From Streptomyces inusitatus (GTDB lineage Bacteria; Actinomycetota; Actinomycetes; Streptomycetales; Streptomycetaceae), in contig NZ_BMWG01000024.1 in the NCBI RefSeq assembly GCF_014651115.1, forward strand, positions 79,591 to 143,590: a DNA stretch of 64,000 nucleotides, given 5' to 3'. Positions 32,894-42,269 of this stretch are shown in pieces (positions within the stretch are counted from its first letter, which is position 1; each line of letters starts with the position of its first letter). Below the pieces are notes generated by a model that saw nothing but the letters and a program-made list of their open reading frames with translations, did no database searches and was not told the DNA's origin. The position numbers and the translations under genes are program-made.

Positions 32894-35407
32894 TCAGAGC
32901 CGGCCGACGGAGGTGACCCGGACGACCGCCCGGCCCTCGTCGTCGGAGGCCGCCAGATCGACCTCCGCGCTGATGCCCCAGTCATGATCGTCGCTCGGGT
33001 CCGCGAAGATCTGCCGCACGCGCCAGAGACCGTGCGGTTCGTCCTCCTCGATCAGCAGCAGCCGGGGCCCGCGGGCGTCGGGGCCGGTGCCCAGCTCCTC
33101 GTGCTCGTCCCAGTACGCGTCCATCGCGCCGCCCCACGCGTCCGCGTCCCAGCCGGACTCCGCGTCCAGCTCGCCCAGCTCGCCGACCTTGTCGAGCGCG
33201 GCCAGCTCCACCCGCCGGAACATGGCGTTCCGTACCAGTACGCGGAAGGCGCGGGCGTTCGCCGTGACCGGCTTGACCTGGTCGGCCTTCTCCTGGGCCT
33301 GCTCGGCGGTCTCCACCTCCGGATTGGCCAGCTGCTCCCACTCGTCCAGCAGGCTGGAGTCCACCTGGCGCACCAGCTCACCGAGCCAGGCGATCAGATC
33401 CTGGAGGTCCTCCGACTTGAGATCGTCCGGAATGGTGTGCTCCAGGGCCTTGTACGCGCCCGCCAGATAGCGCAGCACGATGCCCTCGGTCCGGGCCAGC
33501 TCGTAGACCGAGGTGAACTCGGTGAACGTCAGCGCCCGCTCGTACATGTCCCGGACCACCGACTTCGGCGAGACCGGGTGGTCGCCGACCCACGGGTGGC
33601 TGGTGCGGTAGGTGTCGTACGCGTGCCAGAGCAGCTCCTCCAGCGGCTTGGGGTAGCCGACCTCCTGGAGCCGCTCCATCCGCTCCTCGTACTCGACGCC
33701 GTCGGCCTTCATCAGCGCGACGGCCTCGCCGCGCGCCTTGTTCTGCTGGGCGGCGAGGATCTGGCGCGGGTCGTCGAGGGTGGACTCCACCACCGACACC
33801 ATGTCCAGCGCGTACGAGGGCGACTCGGGGTCGAGCAGCTCGAAGGAGGCCAGCGCGAAGGTGGAGAGCGGCTGGTTGAGCGCGAAGTCCTGCTGGAGGT
33901 CGACGGTGAGCCGGACGATGCGGCCCTGGGCGTCCGGCTCGTCCAGCCGCTCCACCACCCCGCCGGCCAGCAGCGAGCGGTAGATCGCGATCGCCCGGCG
34001 GATGTGCCGGAGCTGGTTGCGGCGCGGCTCGTGGTTGTCCTCCAGCAGCCTGCGCATCGCGTCGAAGGCGTTGCCCGGCCGGGCGATGACCGACAGCAGC
34101 ATGGTGTGCGTGACCTTGAAACGCGAGGTCAGCGGCTCGGGGTCGGAGTCGATCAGCTTCTCGAAGGTGGTGTCCGACCAGGCGACGAAGCCTTCGGGGG
34201 CCTTCTTGCGGACGACCTTGCGCCGCTTCTTCGGGTCGTCGCCGGCCTTGGCGAGCGCCTTGTCGTTCTCGATGACATGCTCGGGCGCCTGCGCGGCGAC
34301 CAGCCCCGCCGTGTCGAAACCGGCCCGCCCGGCCCGGCCGGCGATCTGGTGGAACTCCCGGGCCCGCAGCGTGCGCACCCTGGTGCCGTCGTACTTGGTG
34401 AGCGCGGTGAAGAGCACCGTACGGATCGGGACGTTCACCCCGACGCCGAGGGTGTCCGTGCCGCAGATCACCTTCAGCAGACCCGCCTGGGCGAGCTTCT
34501 CGACCAGCCGGCGGTACTTGGGCAGCATTCCGGCGTGGTGGACGCCGATGCCGTGCCGCACATAGCGGGAGAGATTGCGCCCGAACTTGGTGGTGAAGCG
34601 GAAGCCGCCGATCAGCTCGGCGATCTTCTCCTTCTCCTCCTTCGAGCACATGTTGATGCTCATCAGCGACTGCGCCCGCTCCACGGCCGCCGCCTGGGTG
34701 AAGTGCACGATGTAGACCGGGGCCTGCCGGGTCTCAAGGAGCTCGGTCAGCGTCTCCGTGATCGGGGTGCGCCGGTACTCGTACGACAGCGGCACCGGGC
34801 GGGTCGCGGAGCGCACGACGGCGGTGGGGCGGCCGGTGCGGCGGGTCAGATCCCGCTCAAAGCGGGAGACGTCGCCGAGGGTCGCCGACATCAGCACGAA
34901 CTGCGCCTGCGGCAGCTCCAGGATCGGAATCTGCCAGGCCCAGCCCCGGTCCGGCTCGGCGTAGAAGTGGAACTCGTCCATCACGACCTGGCCGATGTCG
35001 GCGTCCTTGCCGTCGCGCAGGGCGATGGAGGCCAGCACCTCGGCGGTGCAGCAGATCACCGGCGCGTCCGCGTTGACGGACGCGTCGCCCGTCAGCATGC
35101 CCACGTTCTCGGTGCCGAAGAGCTTGCACAGATCGAAGAACTTCTCCGAGACCAGCGCCTTGATCGGCGCGGTGTAGAAGGTGACCTTGTCGGCCGCGAG
35201 GGCGGCGAAGTGCGCGCCCGCCGCGATCAGGCTCTTCCCGGATCCGGTGGGGGTGGAGACGATGACATTGGCCCCGGAGACCACCTCGATCAGCGCCTCC
35301 TCCTGAGCCGGATAGAGGGAGATGCCCCGCTCCTGGGCCCAGGTGGAGAAGGCCTCGAAGAGGGCATCGGGGTCGGCGTCAGGCGGCAGCTGATCAATGA
35401 GGGTCAC
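32894..35407 (-). CDS. Ski2-like DEAD/DEAH-box RNA helicase with C-terminal DUF3516
   Basis: A 837-residue superfamily 2 helicase. Motif I is STPTGSGKSL near residue 55, motif II MDEFHFY (DEFH box) near residue 142, motif III SATLGD near residue 170, and motif VI QIAGRAGRAG near residue 356. The C-terminal 350 residues are a DUF3516 domain, the pattern of actinobacterial RNA helicases of the Ski2/Mtr4 side implicated in RNA turnover. GTG 35407 (V-T-L-I-D-Q-L) was chosen since it matches the family start and GGGGG sits just upstream; ATG 35416 would add three residues. The plus strand is open antisense across most of it, a GC artefact. Confidence 0.93.
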   Translation of the reverse strand: MTLIDQLPPDADPDALFEAFSTWAQERGISLYPAQEEALIEVVSGANVIVSTPTGSGKSLIAAGAHFAALAADKVTFYTAPIKALVSEKFFDLCKLFGTENVGMLTGDASVNADAPVICCTAEVLASIALRDGKDADIGQVVMDEFHFYAEPDRGWAWQIPILELPQAQFVLMSATLGDVSRFERDLTRRTGRPTAVVRSATRPVPLSYEYRRTPITETLTELLETRQAPVYIVHFTQAAAVERAQSLMSINMCSKEEKEKIAELIGGFRFTTKFGRNLSRYVRHGIGVHHAGMLPKYRRLVEKLAQAGLLKVICGTDTLGVGVNVPIRTVLFTALTKYDGTRVRTLRAREFHQIAGRAGRAGFDTAGLVAAQAPEHVIENDKALAKAGDDPKKRRKVVRKKAPEGFVAWSDTTFEKLIDSDPEPLTSRFKVTHTMLLSVIARPGNAFDAMRRLLEDNHEPRRNQLRHIRRAIAIYRSLLAGGVVERLDEPDAQGRIVRLTVDLQQDFALNQPLSTFALASFELLDPESPSYALDMVSVVESTLDDPRQILAAQQNKARGEAVALMKADGVEYEERMERLQEVGYPKPLEELLWHAYDTYRTSHPWVGDHPVSPKSVVRDMYERALTFTEFTSVYELARTEGIVLRYLAGAYKALEHTIPDDLKSEDLQDLIAWLGELVRQVDSSLLDEWEQLANPEVETAEQAQEKADQVKPVTANARAFRVLVRNAMFRRVELAALDKVGELGELDAESGWDADAWGGAMDAYWDEHEELGTGPDARGPRLLLIEEDEPHGLWRVRQIFADPSDDHDWGISAEVDLAASDDEGRAVVRVTSVGRL

Positions 35408-35580
35408 ACCCCCCATCTTGCCTGCCCGCACCCCCGATCAGGGAACCGGGCGGCGGGCGCAAGATCACGAAAGGTACGCTGACCTGTCAACTCGGCACGG
35501 ACGGCCGAGTGATGGCCGCCCCTTCGGCGGCACGGCCGACGGGGCGGGGACAGGCACATCGACGGGGCGGGGACAGACAC

Positions 35581-36372
35581 ATGATGGGACCGGCGCACTC
35601 GCTCTCAGGGGCGGCGGCCTGGCTGGGGGTCGGCGCGGCCACCGCCGCAGCCGGGCATCCGATGCCCTGGCCGGTCCTGGTCGTAGGCGCGCTGATCTGC
35701 GCGGGAGCCGCGCTCGCGCCGGATCTCGACCACAAGGCGGCCACCATCTCCCGGGCCTTCGGGCCGATCTCCCGGGTCCTCTGCGAGATCGTCGACAAGC
35801 TCTCCTTCGCGGTCTACCAGGCCACGAAGAAGCCCGGCGACAAGCGCAGGACCGGCGGCCACCGCACCCTCACCCACACCTGGCTCTGGGCCGTGCTGAT
35901 CGGCGCGGGAGCGGCGGCGATCGCGGTCACCGGCGGCCGGTGGGGCGTGCTGGCGATCCTCTTCGTCCATCTGGTGCTCGCCGTCGAGGGCCTGCTCTGG
36001 CGGGCCGCCCGGGTCTCCAGCGACATCCTGGTGTGGCTGCTGGGCGCGACGAGCGCCTGGATCCTGGCGGGCGTGCTGGACCAGCCGGGCAATGGCTCCG
36101 ACTGGCTCTTCACCGCCCCCGGCCAGGAGTATCTGTGGCTGGGCCTGCCGATCGTCCTTGGCGCGCTGGTCCACGACATCGGCGACTCGCTGACCGTCTC
36201 CGGCTGCCCGATCCTGTGGCCGATACCCCTGGGCCGCAAGCGCTGGCACCCGATCGGCCCGCCGAAGGCGATGCGCTTCAAGGCCGGCAGCTGGGTGGAG
36301 CTGAAGGTGCTGATGCCCGTCTTCATGCTGCTCGGCGGGGTGGGCGGGGCCGCCGCCCTGAACGTCATCTGA
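35581..36372 (+). CDS. DUF457 family membrane metal-dependent hydrolase (YdjM-like)
   Basis: A 263-residue integral membrane protein of the LexA-regulated YdjM/DUF457 family with about five hydrophobic segments. Metal-site motifs are PAHS at the N-terminus (residues 4-7), LAPDLDHKA near residue 46, GGHRTLTHT near residue 93, and LVHDIGDSLT near residue 198. The family is assigned as inner-membrane metal-dependent hydrolase of unknown substrate. Two consecutive ATG codons; the first is taken. It is divergent from the helicase gene, with 173 bp between. Confidence 0.88.
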   Translation: MMGPAHSLSGAAAWLGVGAATAAAGHPMPWPVLVVGALICAGAALAPDLDHKAATISRAFGPISRVLCEIVDKLSFAVYQATKKPGDKRRTGGHRTLTHTWLWAVLIGAGAAAIAVTGGRWGVLAILFVHLVLAVEGLLWRAARVSSDILVWLLGATSAWILAGVLDQPGNGSDWLFTAPGQEYLWLGLPIVLGALVHDIGDSLTVSGCPILWPIPLGRKRWHPIGPPKAMRFKAGSWVELKVLMPVFMLLGGVGGAAALNVI

Positions 36373-36516
36373 CCCCGGGGACCGCCCTGGGTCTGGCGGA
36401 CGGCCGGGAAGCGGCCTTAAGGTCCGTGGAACCGCCGCTGTGGCGGTGTCCTCGCCGCCGCCACCGGTCGCCCGCCCCCGCCGCCGCGACGTGGCCCGCT
36501 CGTCAGGAGTGTCCCC

Positions 36517-36663
36517 ATGCGCACCCGCCGTCTCTCCGCCGCCCTGCTCGCCGTCCTCACCGGCGCCCTGCTGATCGGCGCGGCCTCCCAGATCGCCAAG
36601 ATGGTCACCCCGGAGAGCACCTCCGTCAGCGCCATGAACAAGGCGGAGCTCGTCGGAGCCTGA
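36517..36663 (+). CDS. Small secreted or membrane peptide, 48 residues
   Basis: A 48-residue product starting MRTRRLSAALLAVLTGALLIGA, one hydrophobic helix after basic residues, then SQIAKMVTPESTSVSAMNKAELVGA. CAGGAG sits 8 nt before the ATG and a strong hairpin follows the stop by 10 bp, so this is probably a real transcription unit or the end of one. I know no family. The segment may be a type I signal anchor or signal peptide with a short exported tail. Confidence 0.65.
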   Translation: MRTRRLSAALLAVLTGALLIGAASQIAKMVTPESTSVSAMNKAELVGA

Positions 36664-36672
36664 AACCCGGAA

Positions 36673-36712
36673 AAGGGCCCGCCCCCGGCGCTGACGCCGG
36701 GGCCGGGCCCTT
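36673..36712. terminator. Strong bidirectional hairpin
   Basis: Stem AAGGGCCCG / CGGGCCCTT, one C-C mismatch, inner stem CCCCGGCG / CGCCGGGG, loop CTGA. It lies between the small ORF and the convergent ABC exporter gene and is bordered by A-runs and T-runs that favour termination in both directions. Confidence 0.85.
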
Positions 36713-36726
36713 CCCCGCAGCCGCTT

Positions 36727-38541
36727 CTAACCGTGCCAGGACCGCCAGAGAGCGGCGTACGCGCCGTCCACCGCGACCAGCTCGTCATGGCTGCCCATCT
36801 CGCTGATCCGGCCCCGCTCCACCACCGCGATCAGATCCGCGTCGTGCGCGGTGTGCAGCCGGTGGGCGATCGCGACCACCGTACGGCCCTCCAGCACCCG
36901 GGAGAGCGAACGCTCCAGATCACGGGCCGCGCGCGGATCGAGCAGCGAGGTCGCCTCGTCCAGCACCAGGGTGTGCGGGTCCGCGAGCACCAGCCGGGCC
37001 AGCGCGATCTGCTGCGCCTGCGCCGGGGTGAGGGGCACCCCGCCGGAGCCGACCGAGGTGTCGAGGCCGTCCTCCAGCGCCTCGGCCCACTCCCGCGCGT
37101 CCACCGCGTCGAGCGCCGCCAGCAGCTCCGGATCCTTCGCCCCGGCGCGGGCCAGCCGCAGATTGTCCCGCAGGCTGCCCACGAACACATGGTGCTCCTG
37201 GTTGACCAGCGCGACATGGCGGCGGACCCGCTCGGCCGTCATCCGGGACAGCTCGGCATCGCCGAGTTCGACGGTGCCCGTGCGCGGCGCGTAGATCCCG
37301 GCCAGCAGCCGGCCCAGCGTCGACTTCCCGGCCCCCGAAGGGCCGACCAGGGCGAGCCTGGTGCCCGGCTCGACATCGAGGGAGACCTGGTGGAGCACGT
37401 CCACCCCCTCCTGATAGCCGAAGCGCACCTCGGCCGCCCGCACATCGCGGCCGTTCGGCCGGACACCGTCGTCGCCCGCGTCGGGCTCGATCTCCCGGAT
37501 GCCCACCAGCCGGGCCATCGACACATGGGCCACCTGGAGCTCGTCGTACCAGCGCAGAATGATCCCGACCGGGTCCACCAGCATCTGCGCCAGCAGCGCG
37601 CCCGTCGTCAGCTGGCCGATGTCCAGCCAGCCCTTCAGCACGAACACCCCGCCGATCAGCAGCACCGAGACCAGCACGGTGATGTGGGTGAGGGTGATCA
37701 CGGGGAAGAAGACCGAGCGGAGGAAGAGGGTGTACCGCTCCCAGCCGGCCCACTCCCGCACCCGCCGGTCGGAGAGCGCGATCCGGCGGTCGCCGATCCG
37801 GTGGGCCTCCACGGTCCGCCCCGCGTCGACGGTCTCGGCGAGCACGGTGGCGACCGCGGCGAACCCGGCCGCCTCCGAGCGGTAGGCCAGCGGCCCCCGC
37901 TTGAAGTACCAGCGGCAGACCACCAGCAGCAGCGGCAGCGCCACCAGCACCGAGAGCGCCAGCGGCGGCGCGGTCACGGTGAGCCCGCCGATCAGCAGCA
38001 GCGCCCACACCACACCGATGGTGAGCTGGGGCACCGCCTCCCGCATCGCACTGGCGAGCCGGTCGATGTCGGTGGTGATACGGGAGAGCAGATCGCCGGT
38101 CCCGGCCCGCTCCAGCACCCCCGGCGGCAGCGCGACCGACCGTACGAGGAAGTCCTCGCGGAGATCGGCGAGCACCTCCTCGCCCAGCGTCGCACCGCGC
38201 AGATGCATCATCCGGACGAAGACGCTCTGGACGACGACGGCCACCGCGAACACCGCGACCGTCCGCTCCAGCCAGAGTTCGTCGGCCCCCTCGGTCAGCC
38301 GCTCCACCAGCGAGCCCAGCAGATACGGGCCCACCATGGAGGCGACGACCGCGACGGCGTTGCAGACCACCAGGAAGACGAAGGCGCGCCGGTGGCGCAG
38401 CAGCATCTCACGGACATAGCTCCGCACCGTCGCGCTGTCGGCGACCGGCAGGGTCTCGGCGGTGTCCGGCGCGGCCGGGTCGTACTCGGGTCGGGGCACC
38501 CGGAACATCGTCGTTCCTCTCGTGAACAGGGCGCGGATCAC
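36727..38541 (-). CDS. ABC exporter subunit 2 (membrane+NBD), intact Walker A, degenerate signature
   Basis: A 604-residue fused ABC transporter half: six membrane segments in the first 340 residues and an NBD from about 365. Walker A (LVGPSGAGKSTLGRL, near residue 400), Walker B with catalytic Glu (LVLDEATS) and the H-loop (VAIAHRLHTAHDAD) are all present, but the ABC signature, normally LSGGQ, reads LTPAQ (near residue 502). The GTG start overlaps the stop of the upstream half-transporter as GTGA, so both halves are made together and should form a heterodimer. It ends at a strong hairpin. Exporter substrate unknown. Confidence 0.93.
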   Translation of the reverse strand: MIRALFTRGTTMFRVPRPEYDPAAPDTAETLPVADSATVRSYVREMLLRHRRAFVFLVVCNAVAVVASMVGPYLLGSLVERLTEGADELWLERTVAVFAVAVVVQSVFVRMMHLRGATLGEEVLADLREDFLVRSVALPPGVLERAGTGDLLSRITTDIDRLASAMREAVPQLTIGVVWALLLIGGLTVTAPPLALSVLVALPLLLVVCRWYFKRGPLAYRSEAAGFAAVATVLAETVDAGRTVEAHRIGDRRIALSDRRVREWAGWERYTLFLRSVFFPVITLTHITVLVSVLLIGGVFVLKGWLDIGQLTTGALLAQMLVDPVGIILRWYDELQVAHVSMARLVGIREIEPDAGDDGVRPNGRDVRAAEVRFGYQEGVDVLHQVSLDVEPGTRLALVGPSGAGKSTLGRLLAGIYAPRTGTVELGDAELSRMTAERVRRHVALVNQEHHVFVGSLRDNLRLARAGAKDPELLAALDAVDAREWAEALEDGLDTSVGSGGVPLTPAQAQQIALARLVLADPHTLVLDEATSLLDPRAARDLERSLSRVLEGRTVVAIAHRLHTAHDADLIAVVERGRISEMGSHDELVAVDGAYAALWRSWHG

Positions 38542-40286
38542 GCGGTCTCCTCGGCGGTCTCACGGGTGACGACGGCGCGGTAGCGGGGCTCGTTGCGCAG
38601 CAGTTCACGGTGGAGACCGGCGGCCACGACGCTCTCCCCGTCGAGCAGCACCACCCGGTCGGCCAGATCCAGCAGCAGCGGCGAGGAGGAGAGGACGACC
38701 GTGGTCCGGCCCTCGCGCAGCGACTTCACGCCCGCCGCGATCCGGGACTCGGTGTGCGAGTCGACGGCCGAGGTGGGCTCGTCGAGCACCAGCACCTCGG
38801 GGTCGGTCACCAGCGAGCGGGCCAGCGCGAGGCGCTGGCGCTGCCCGCCGGAGAGCGAGCGGCCGCGCTCGGTGATCCTGGTCTCCATCGGGTTGGCCTT
38901 CGCGTCGGCGGAGGCCCGGGCGAGCGCCTGGAGCACATCGCCGCACTCCGCCGCCGCCAGGGCGTCCGGCGCCGAGACCTTCCCGGACGAGGGGACGTCG
39001 AGCAGTTCGCGCAGGGTGCCGGAGAGCAGTACGGGGTCCTTGTCCTGCACCAGTACGGCCCGGCGCGCCGCGTCCAGCGGCAGTTCGTCCAGGGGTGCGC
39101 CGCCCAGCAGTACGGAAGCCCGCCCGCCGGGGTCGGCCGGATGGCCGCCGAGGCGCTCGGCGAGCAGCCCCGCCGCGTCCGGGTCGCCGCAGACCACGGC
39201 CGTGAGGCGGCCGGCCGGGGCGAGGAGGCCGGTGACCGGGTCGTACAGATCGCCGACGGGGGAGTCGTACACACTGCCGGAGCCCGCGGTCTCCCGGCGC
39301 AGCGACAGCACCCGGGCCGCCCGCTGGGCGGAGGGACGGGAGTAGGAGTACGCCATCGCGATCTCCTCGAAGGTCCGCATCGGGTGGCCCGCGAGCAGCA
39401 CCGCGCTGTACACGGTGACCAGTTCGCCCACGGAGACCCGGCCGTCCAGGGCGAGGTTCGCGCCGTACACGACCACCGACACCATCAGCGCGCCGGGCAG
39501 CAGCACCTGGACCGCGGAGATGAGGGACCACATGCGCGCGCTGTGCACGGAGGCGCGGCGCATCTCCTGGGAGGCCGTGCGGTAGCGGGAGAGGAACAGC
39601 TCCTCGCCGCCGATGCCGCGCAGCACCCGCAGTCCCGCGACGGTGTCCGCGGCCAGCTCGGTGGCGTGACCGGCCTTCTCGCGCTGGACGTCGGCGCGGC
39701 GGGTGGCGACGGGCAGCAGCGGCAGCACCGCCAGGGCGATCACGGGGATGCCGAGGGCGACCACGACGCCCAGCTCCGGCTGGTAGAGCACCAGACCGAC
39801 GCAGATCGCGATCAGCGCGACGGCGGCGGCCAGGAAGCGCGAGAGCGCCTCGACGAACCAGCCGATCTTCTCCACATCGCCGGTGGAGACCGCGACCACC
39901 TCGCCCGCGGCGACCCGCCGGGTCAGCGCGGAGCCCAGCTCGGCCACCCGGCGGGAGAGCAGTTGATGGACCCGCGCGGCCGCAGTGATCCAGTTGGTTA
40001 TGGTGGCGCGGTGGAGCATGGTCTCGCCGAGCGCGATGGCCGCGCCGAGCAGCGCGATCAGCCCCGCCGCCTGGGCGAGCCGGGTGCCGGAGCCGTCCAC
40101 CACGGCCTGGACCGCCATGCCCACGCCGAGCGGCAGGGCGGCGATGCCGAGCTGGTTCACCAGGCCCCAGAAGACCGATATCGCCTGGCCCCCCAGCTGA
40201 TTGCGGCCGAGCCAGAGCAGAAACCGGGGGCCGGACCGGACGTCTGGGTCACCTGGGTCGGTATACGGAAGGTCGCGAATTTTCAT
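38538..40286 (-). CDS. ABC exporter subunit 1 (membrane+NBD), degenerate Walker A, intact signature
   Basis: A 582-residue fused ABC half. The six-helix membrane domain is standard. In the NBD, the Walker A position (about residues 364-372) reads VVCGDPDAAGLL with neither the Lys nor the Ser/Thr of GxxGxGKST, and the H-loop position reads LSSSPLLL without His; but the signature LSGGQRQRL (near residue 479) and Walker B with Glu (VLVLDEPTSAVD) are intact. This is the mirror image of subunit 2, so the heterodimer would have one functional and one dead ATP site. MKIRDLPYTDPGDPD start chosen from the family. Confidence 0.93.
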   Translation of the reverse strand: MKIRDLPYTDPGDPDVRSGPRFLLWLGRNQLGGQAISVFWGLVNQLGIAALPLGVGMAVQAVVDGSGTRLAQAAGLIALLGAAIALGETMLHRATITNWITAAARVHQLLSRRVAELGSALTRRVAAGEVVAVSTGDVEKIGWFVEALSRFLAAAVALIAICVGLVLYQPELGVVVALGIPVIALAVLPLLPVATRRADVQREKAGHATELAADTVAGLRVLRGIGGEELFLSRYRTASQEMRRASVHSARMWSLISAVQVLLPGALMVSVVVYGANLALDGRVSVGELVTVYSAVLLAGHPMRTFEEIAMAYSYSRPSAQRAARVLSLRRETAGSGSVYDSPVGDLYDPVTGLLAPAGRLTAVVCGDPDAAGLLAERLGGHPADPGGRASVLLGGAPLDELPLDAARRAVLVQDKDPVLLSGTLRELLDVPSSGKVSAPDALAAAECGDVLQALARASADAKANPMETRITERGRSLSGGQRQRLALARSLVTDPEVLVLDEPTSAVDSHTESRIAAGVKSLREGRTTVVLSSSPLLLDLADRVVLLDGESVVAAGLHRELLRNEPRYRAVVTRETAEETA

Positions 40287-40469
40287 GACGTCCCAGCACG
40301 TTTCGAGGTTGGCGCAAAGAGTGCAAGACTCGCCGTTCGTAACCCGTTTCCGCAAATACGTTTGAAGTCCGGACCGGCATATCGCGCCAGACGTACCGGG
40401 TGGTATCGCACCGTCCGGGGGTCTGCGCGGGCCCGTGCGGGGTCTCCGCGCGGGCCCGCGCGTGAATTT

Positions 40470-41969
40470 CTACTCCGAAGGTTTGTCCGAATCCATACCG
40501 CTGCGCTTCTTCCGCCACTCACCGCGGGTGAAGTCGGGGATCGGCAGCGGCGCGCCCTGGGCCTTGATCGACGCATGGCTCAGCGGCACCGGGGCCGTCC
40601 AGGTCGCCGCGTCGTACACATCGAAGTCGGGGACCAGCCCCAGCCGCATGCACTGCGTCAGCCGGAAGACCATGAGGTAGTCCATGCCGCCGTGGCCGCC
40701 GGGCGGATTGGCGTGCTCCTTCCACAGCCAGTGGTCCCACTCGGCGTACGGGGTGAAGCTGCCCCACTGGTGGTTGGAGTGCTCGGGCTCCAGATAGATC
40801 CGCGCGGGGAAGTCCTCGAAGACGCCCTTGGTGCCGCCGAGGCTGTTGATCCGGCTGTAGGGGTGCGGAGAGGAGACATCGTGTTCCAGCCGGATGATGC
40901 GCCCCTTCGCCGTCCGGACCATGCTGATCGTCCGGTCGGCGGAGACGTACGACTCCTTCCGGCTGGGGTCGCCCGGCGGCAGATGGGCCTCTCGGTAGGC
41001 GGCGAGACCCAGGGCGGGGGTGCCGAAGCTGGAGATGGAGACCGCTCGGTCGCCCCGGTTGACGTCCATGTAGTTGGCGATCGGGCCGAAGGCGTGGTTG
41101 GGGTAGAGATCGCCGCGCAGCCGGGTGTGCCACTGTCGCCGCCAGGGGCCCTCGTAGTAGTCCGGGTGGAAGAGCAGCTCCCGCAGATCGTGGTTGTACG
41201 CGCCCGCTCCGTGCAGCAGTTCGCCGAAGAGTCCGGCGTGAGCCATCCGCAGCACCCGCATCTCGTTCCTGCCGTAACAGCAGTTCTCCAGCTGCATACA
41301 GTGCCGGCGGGTGCGCTCGGAGAGGTCGACCAGCGCCCACAGCTCGTCCAGCCGCATCGCTGCCGGACACTCCACGCCGACGTGTTTGCCGTTCAGCATG
41401 GCGGTCTTGGCCATCTCGAAGTGGAGCTCCCAGGGGGTCGCCACATAGACCAGGTCCAGGTCGCCCCGGGCGCAGAGGTTCTCGTAGTCGTCCTCGCCGT
41501 TGGTGTAGACGGCGGGCGCGGGGCGGCCCGCCGCGACCACCCGGGCGACGGCGCGCTCGGCCTGCGCCACGACCGGGTCGCACACGGCGGTGATCTGGAC
41601 GCCGGGCATGGCGAGGAAGAGCGGGAGCATGCTCTGCCCCCGGTTGCCGAGGCCGACGACCCCGACTCTGATCGTGCCGCGCCGTTCGAAGGGCACCCCG
41701 GCCATGGTCCGGCCCTGCCGGGCGGGGGCCGCCGCTTCGGCTTCGGCTTCCGTTTCGGTCCCGGTCCCGGTCCCGGCTTCTGCCTTTGGTGTGGCGGCGG
41801 CCGGTGCGCCGGTGCCGAGCGCGCCGAGGGCGATTCCGGCCCCGGCGGCCCCCGCCGTGGTCCGCAGTACCCGGCGGCGGCTCACCGGGCTCTCGCCGGT
41901 GCCGTCGCGGTCGCCGTCTCCGGCCCGGTGGTCCCGGCCGTCGTGCGGTGCCGCTGATGCGTCATTCAT
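40470..41969 (-). CDS. Tat-exported Gfo/Idh/MocA-family protein, GH109-like
   Basis: A 499-residue protein with a twin-arginine signal (SRRRVLRTT, hydrophobic run and AAATPKA, residues about 29-60), a Thr/Glu/Ala-rich linker, and an NAD-binding Gfo/Idh/MocA domain (IRVGVVGLGNRG near residue 93). The stretch ENCCYGRNEMRVLRMA and the downstream AYNHDLR match the GH109 alpha-N-acetylgalactosaminidase family, which hydrolyses glycosides by an NAD+-dependent redox mechanism outside the cell. ATG chosen at the Tat leader. Substrate specificity is inferred from family only. Confidence 0.87.
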   Translation of the reverse strand: MNDASAAPHDGRDHRAGDGDRDGTGESPVSRRRVLRTTAGAAGAGIALGALGTGAPAAATPKAEAGTGTGTETEAEAEAAAPARQGRTMAGVPFERRGTIRVGVVGLGNRGQSMLPLFLAMPGVQITAVCDPVVAQAERAVARVVAAGRPAPAVYTNGEDDYENLCARGDLDLVYVATPWELHFEMAKTAMLNGKHVGVECPAAMRLDELWALVDLSERTRRHCMQLENCCYGRNEMRVLRMAHAGLFGELLHGAGAYNHDLRELLFHPDYYEGPWRRQWHTRLRGDLYPNHAFGPIANYMDVNRGDRAVSISSFGTPALGLAAYREAHLPPGDPSRKESYVSADRTISMVRTAKGRIIRLEHDVSSPHPYSRINSLGGTKGVFEDFPARIYLEPEHSNHQWGSFTPYAEWDHWLWKEHANPPGGHGGMDYLMVFRLTQCMRLGLVPDFDVYDAATWTAPVPLSHASIKAQGAPLPIPDFTRGEWRKKRSGMDSDKPSE

Positions 41970-42269
41970 CGAGCCTCCACAAGCGCTGATGGTGCGCGGT
42001 CGGTTGTCGTCTCAACCTCGTGGAGGACCCTGGCCGTTGATGCGGGGGGTGCGCAAGAGCACGGATTGGACTGCGGCGCGACCGGTGAACGGGGAAACCG
42101 GTTTGGCGTGGGGCGGGAGGAGCGACTAGCGTTTATGGCGAGACGGATCGTTTCGTCGCGTTGAGGGAGGTGGGGTCGCGACGCCGGCCGCCGATGCCCG
42201 GTGGGGTGCGGCTTCGCCGTCGCCGCCGTTGCTGCCGCCGTCGCCGCAGTCGATGAAGGAGTTGATTCT

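Noticed and set aside
32984..35482. 832-codon open frame on the plus strand opposite the helicase gene
   Set aside because: Its codon use mirrors the GC-rich third position of the helicase gene, and the translation is a repetitive Arg/Gly/Leu-rich shadow without domain motifs.
38610..41957. 1115-codon open frame opposite ABC subunit 1 and the GH109-like gene
   Set aside because: It crosses two well-supported genes and an intergenic region, with no domain motifs; it is a GC artefact.
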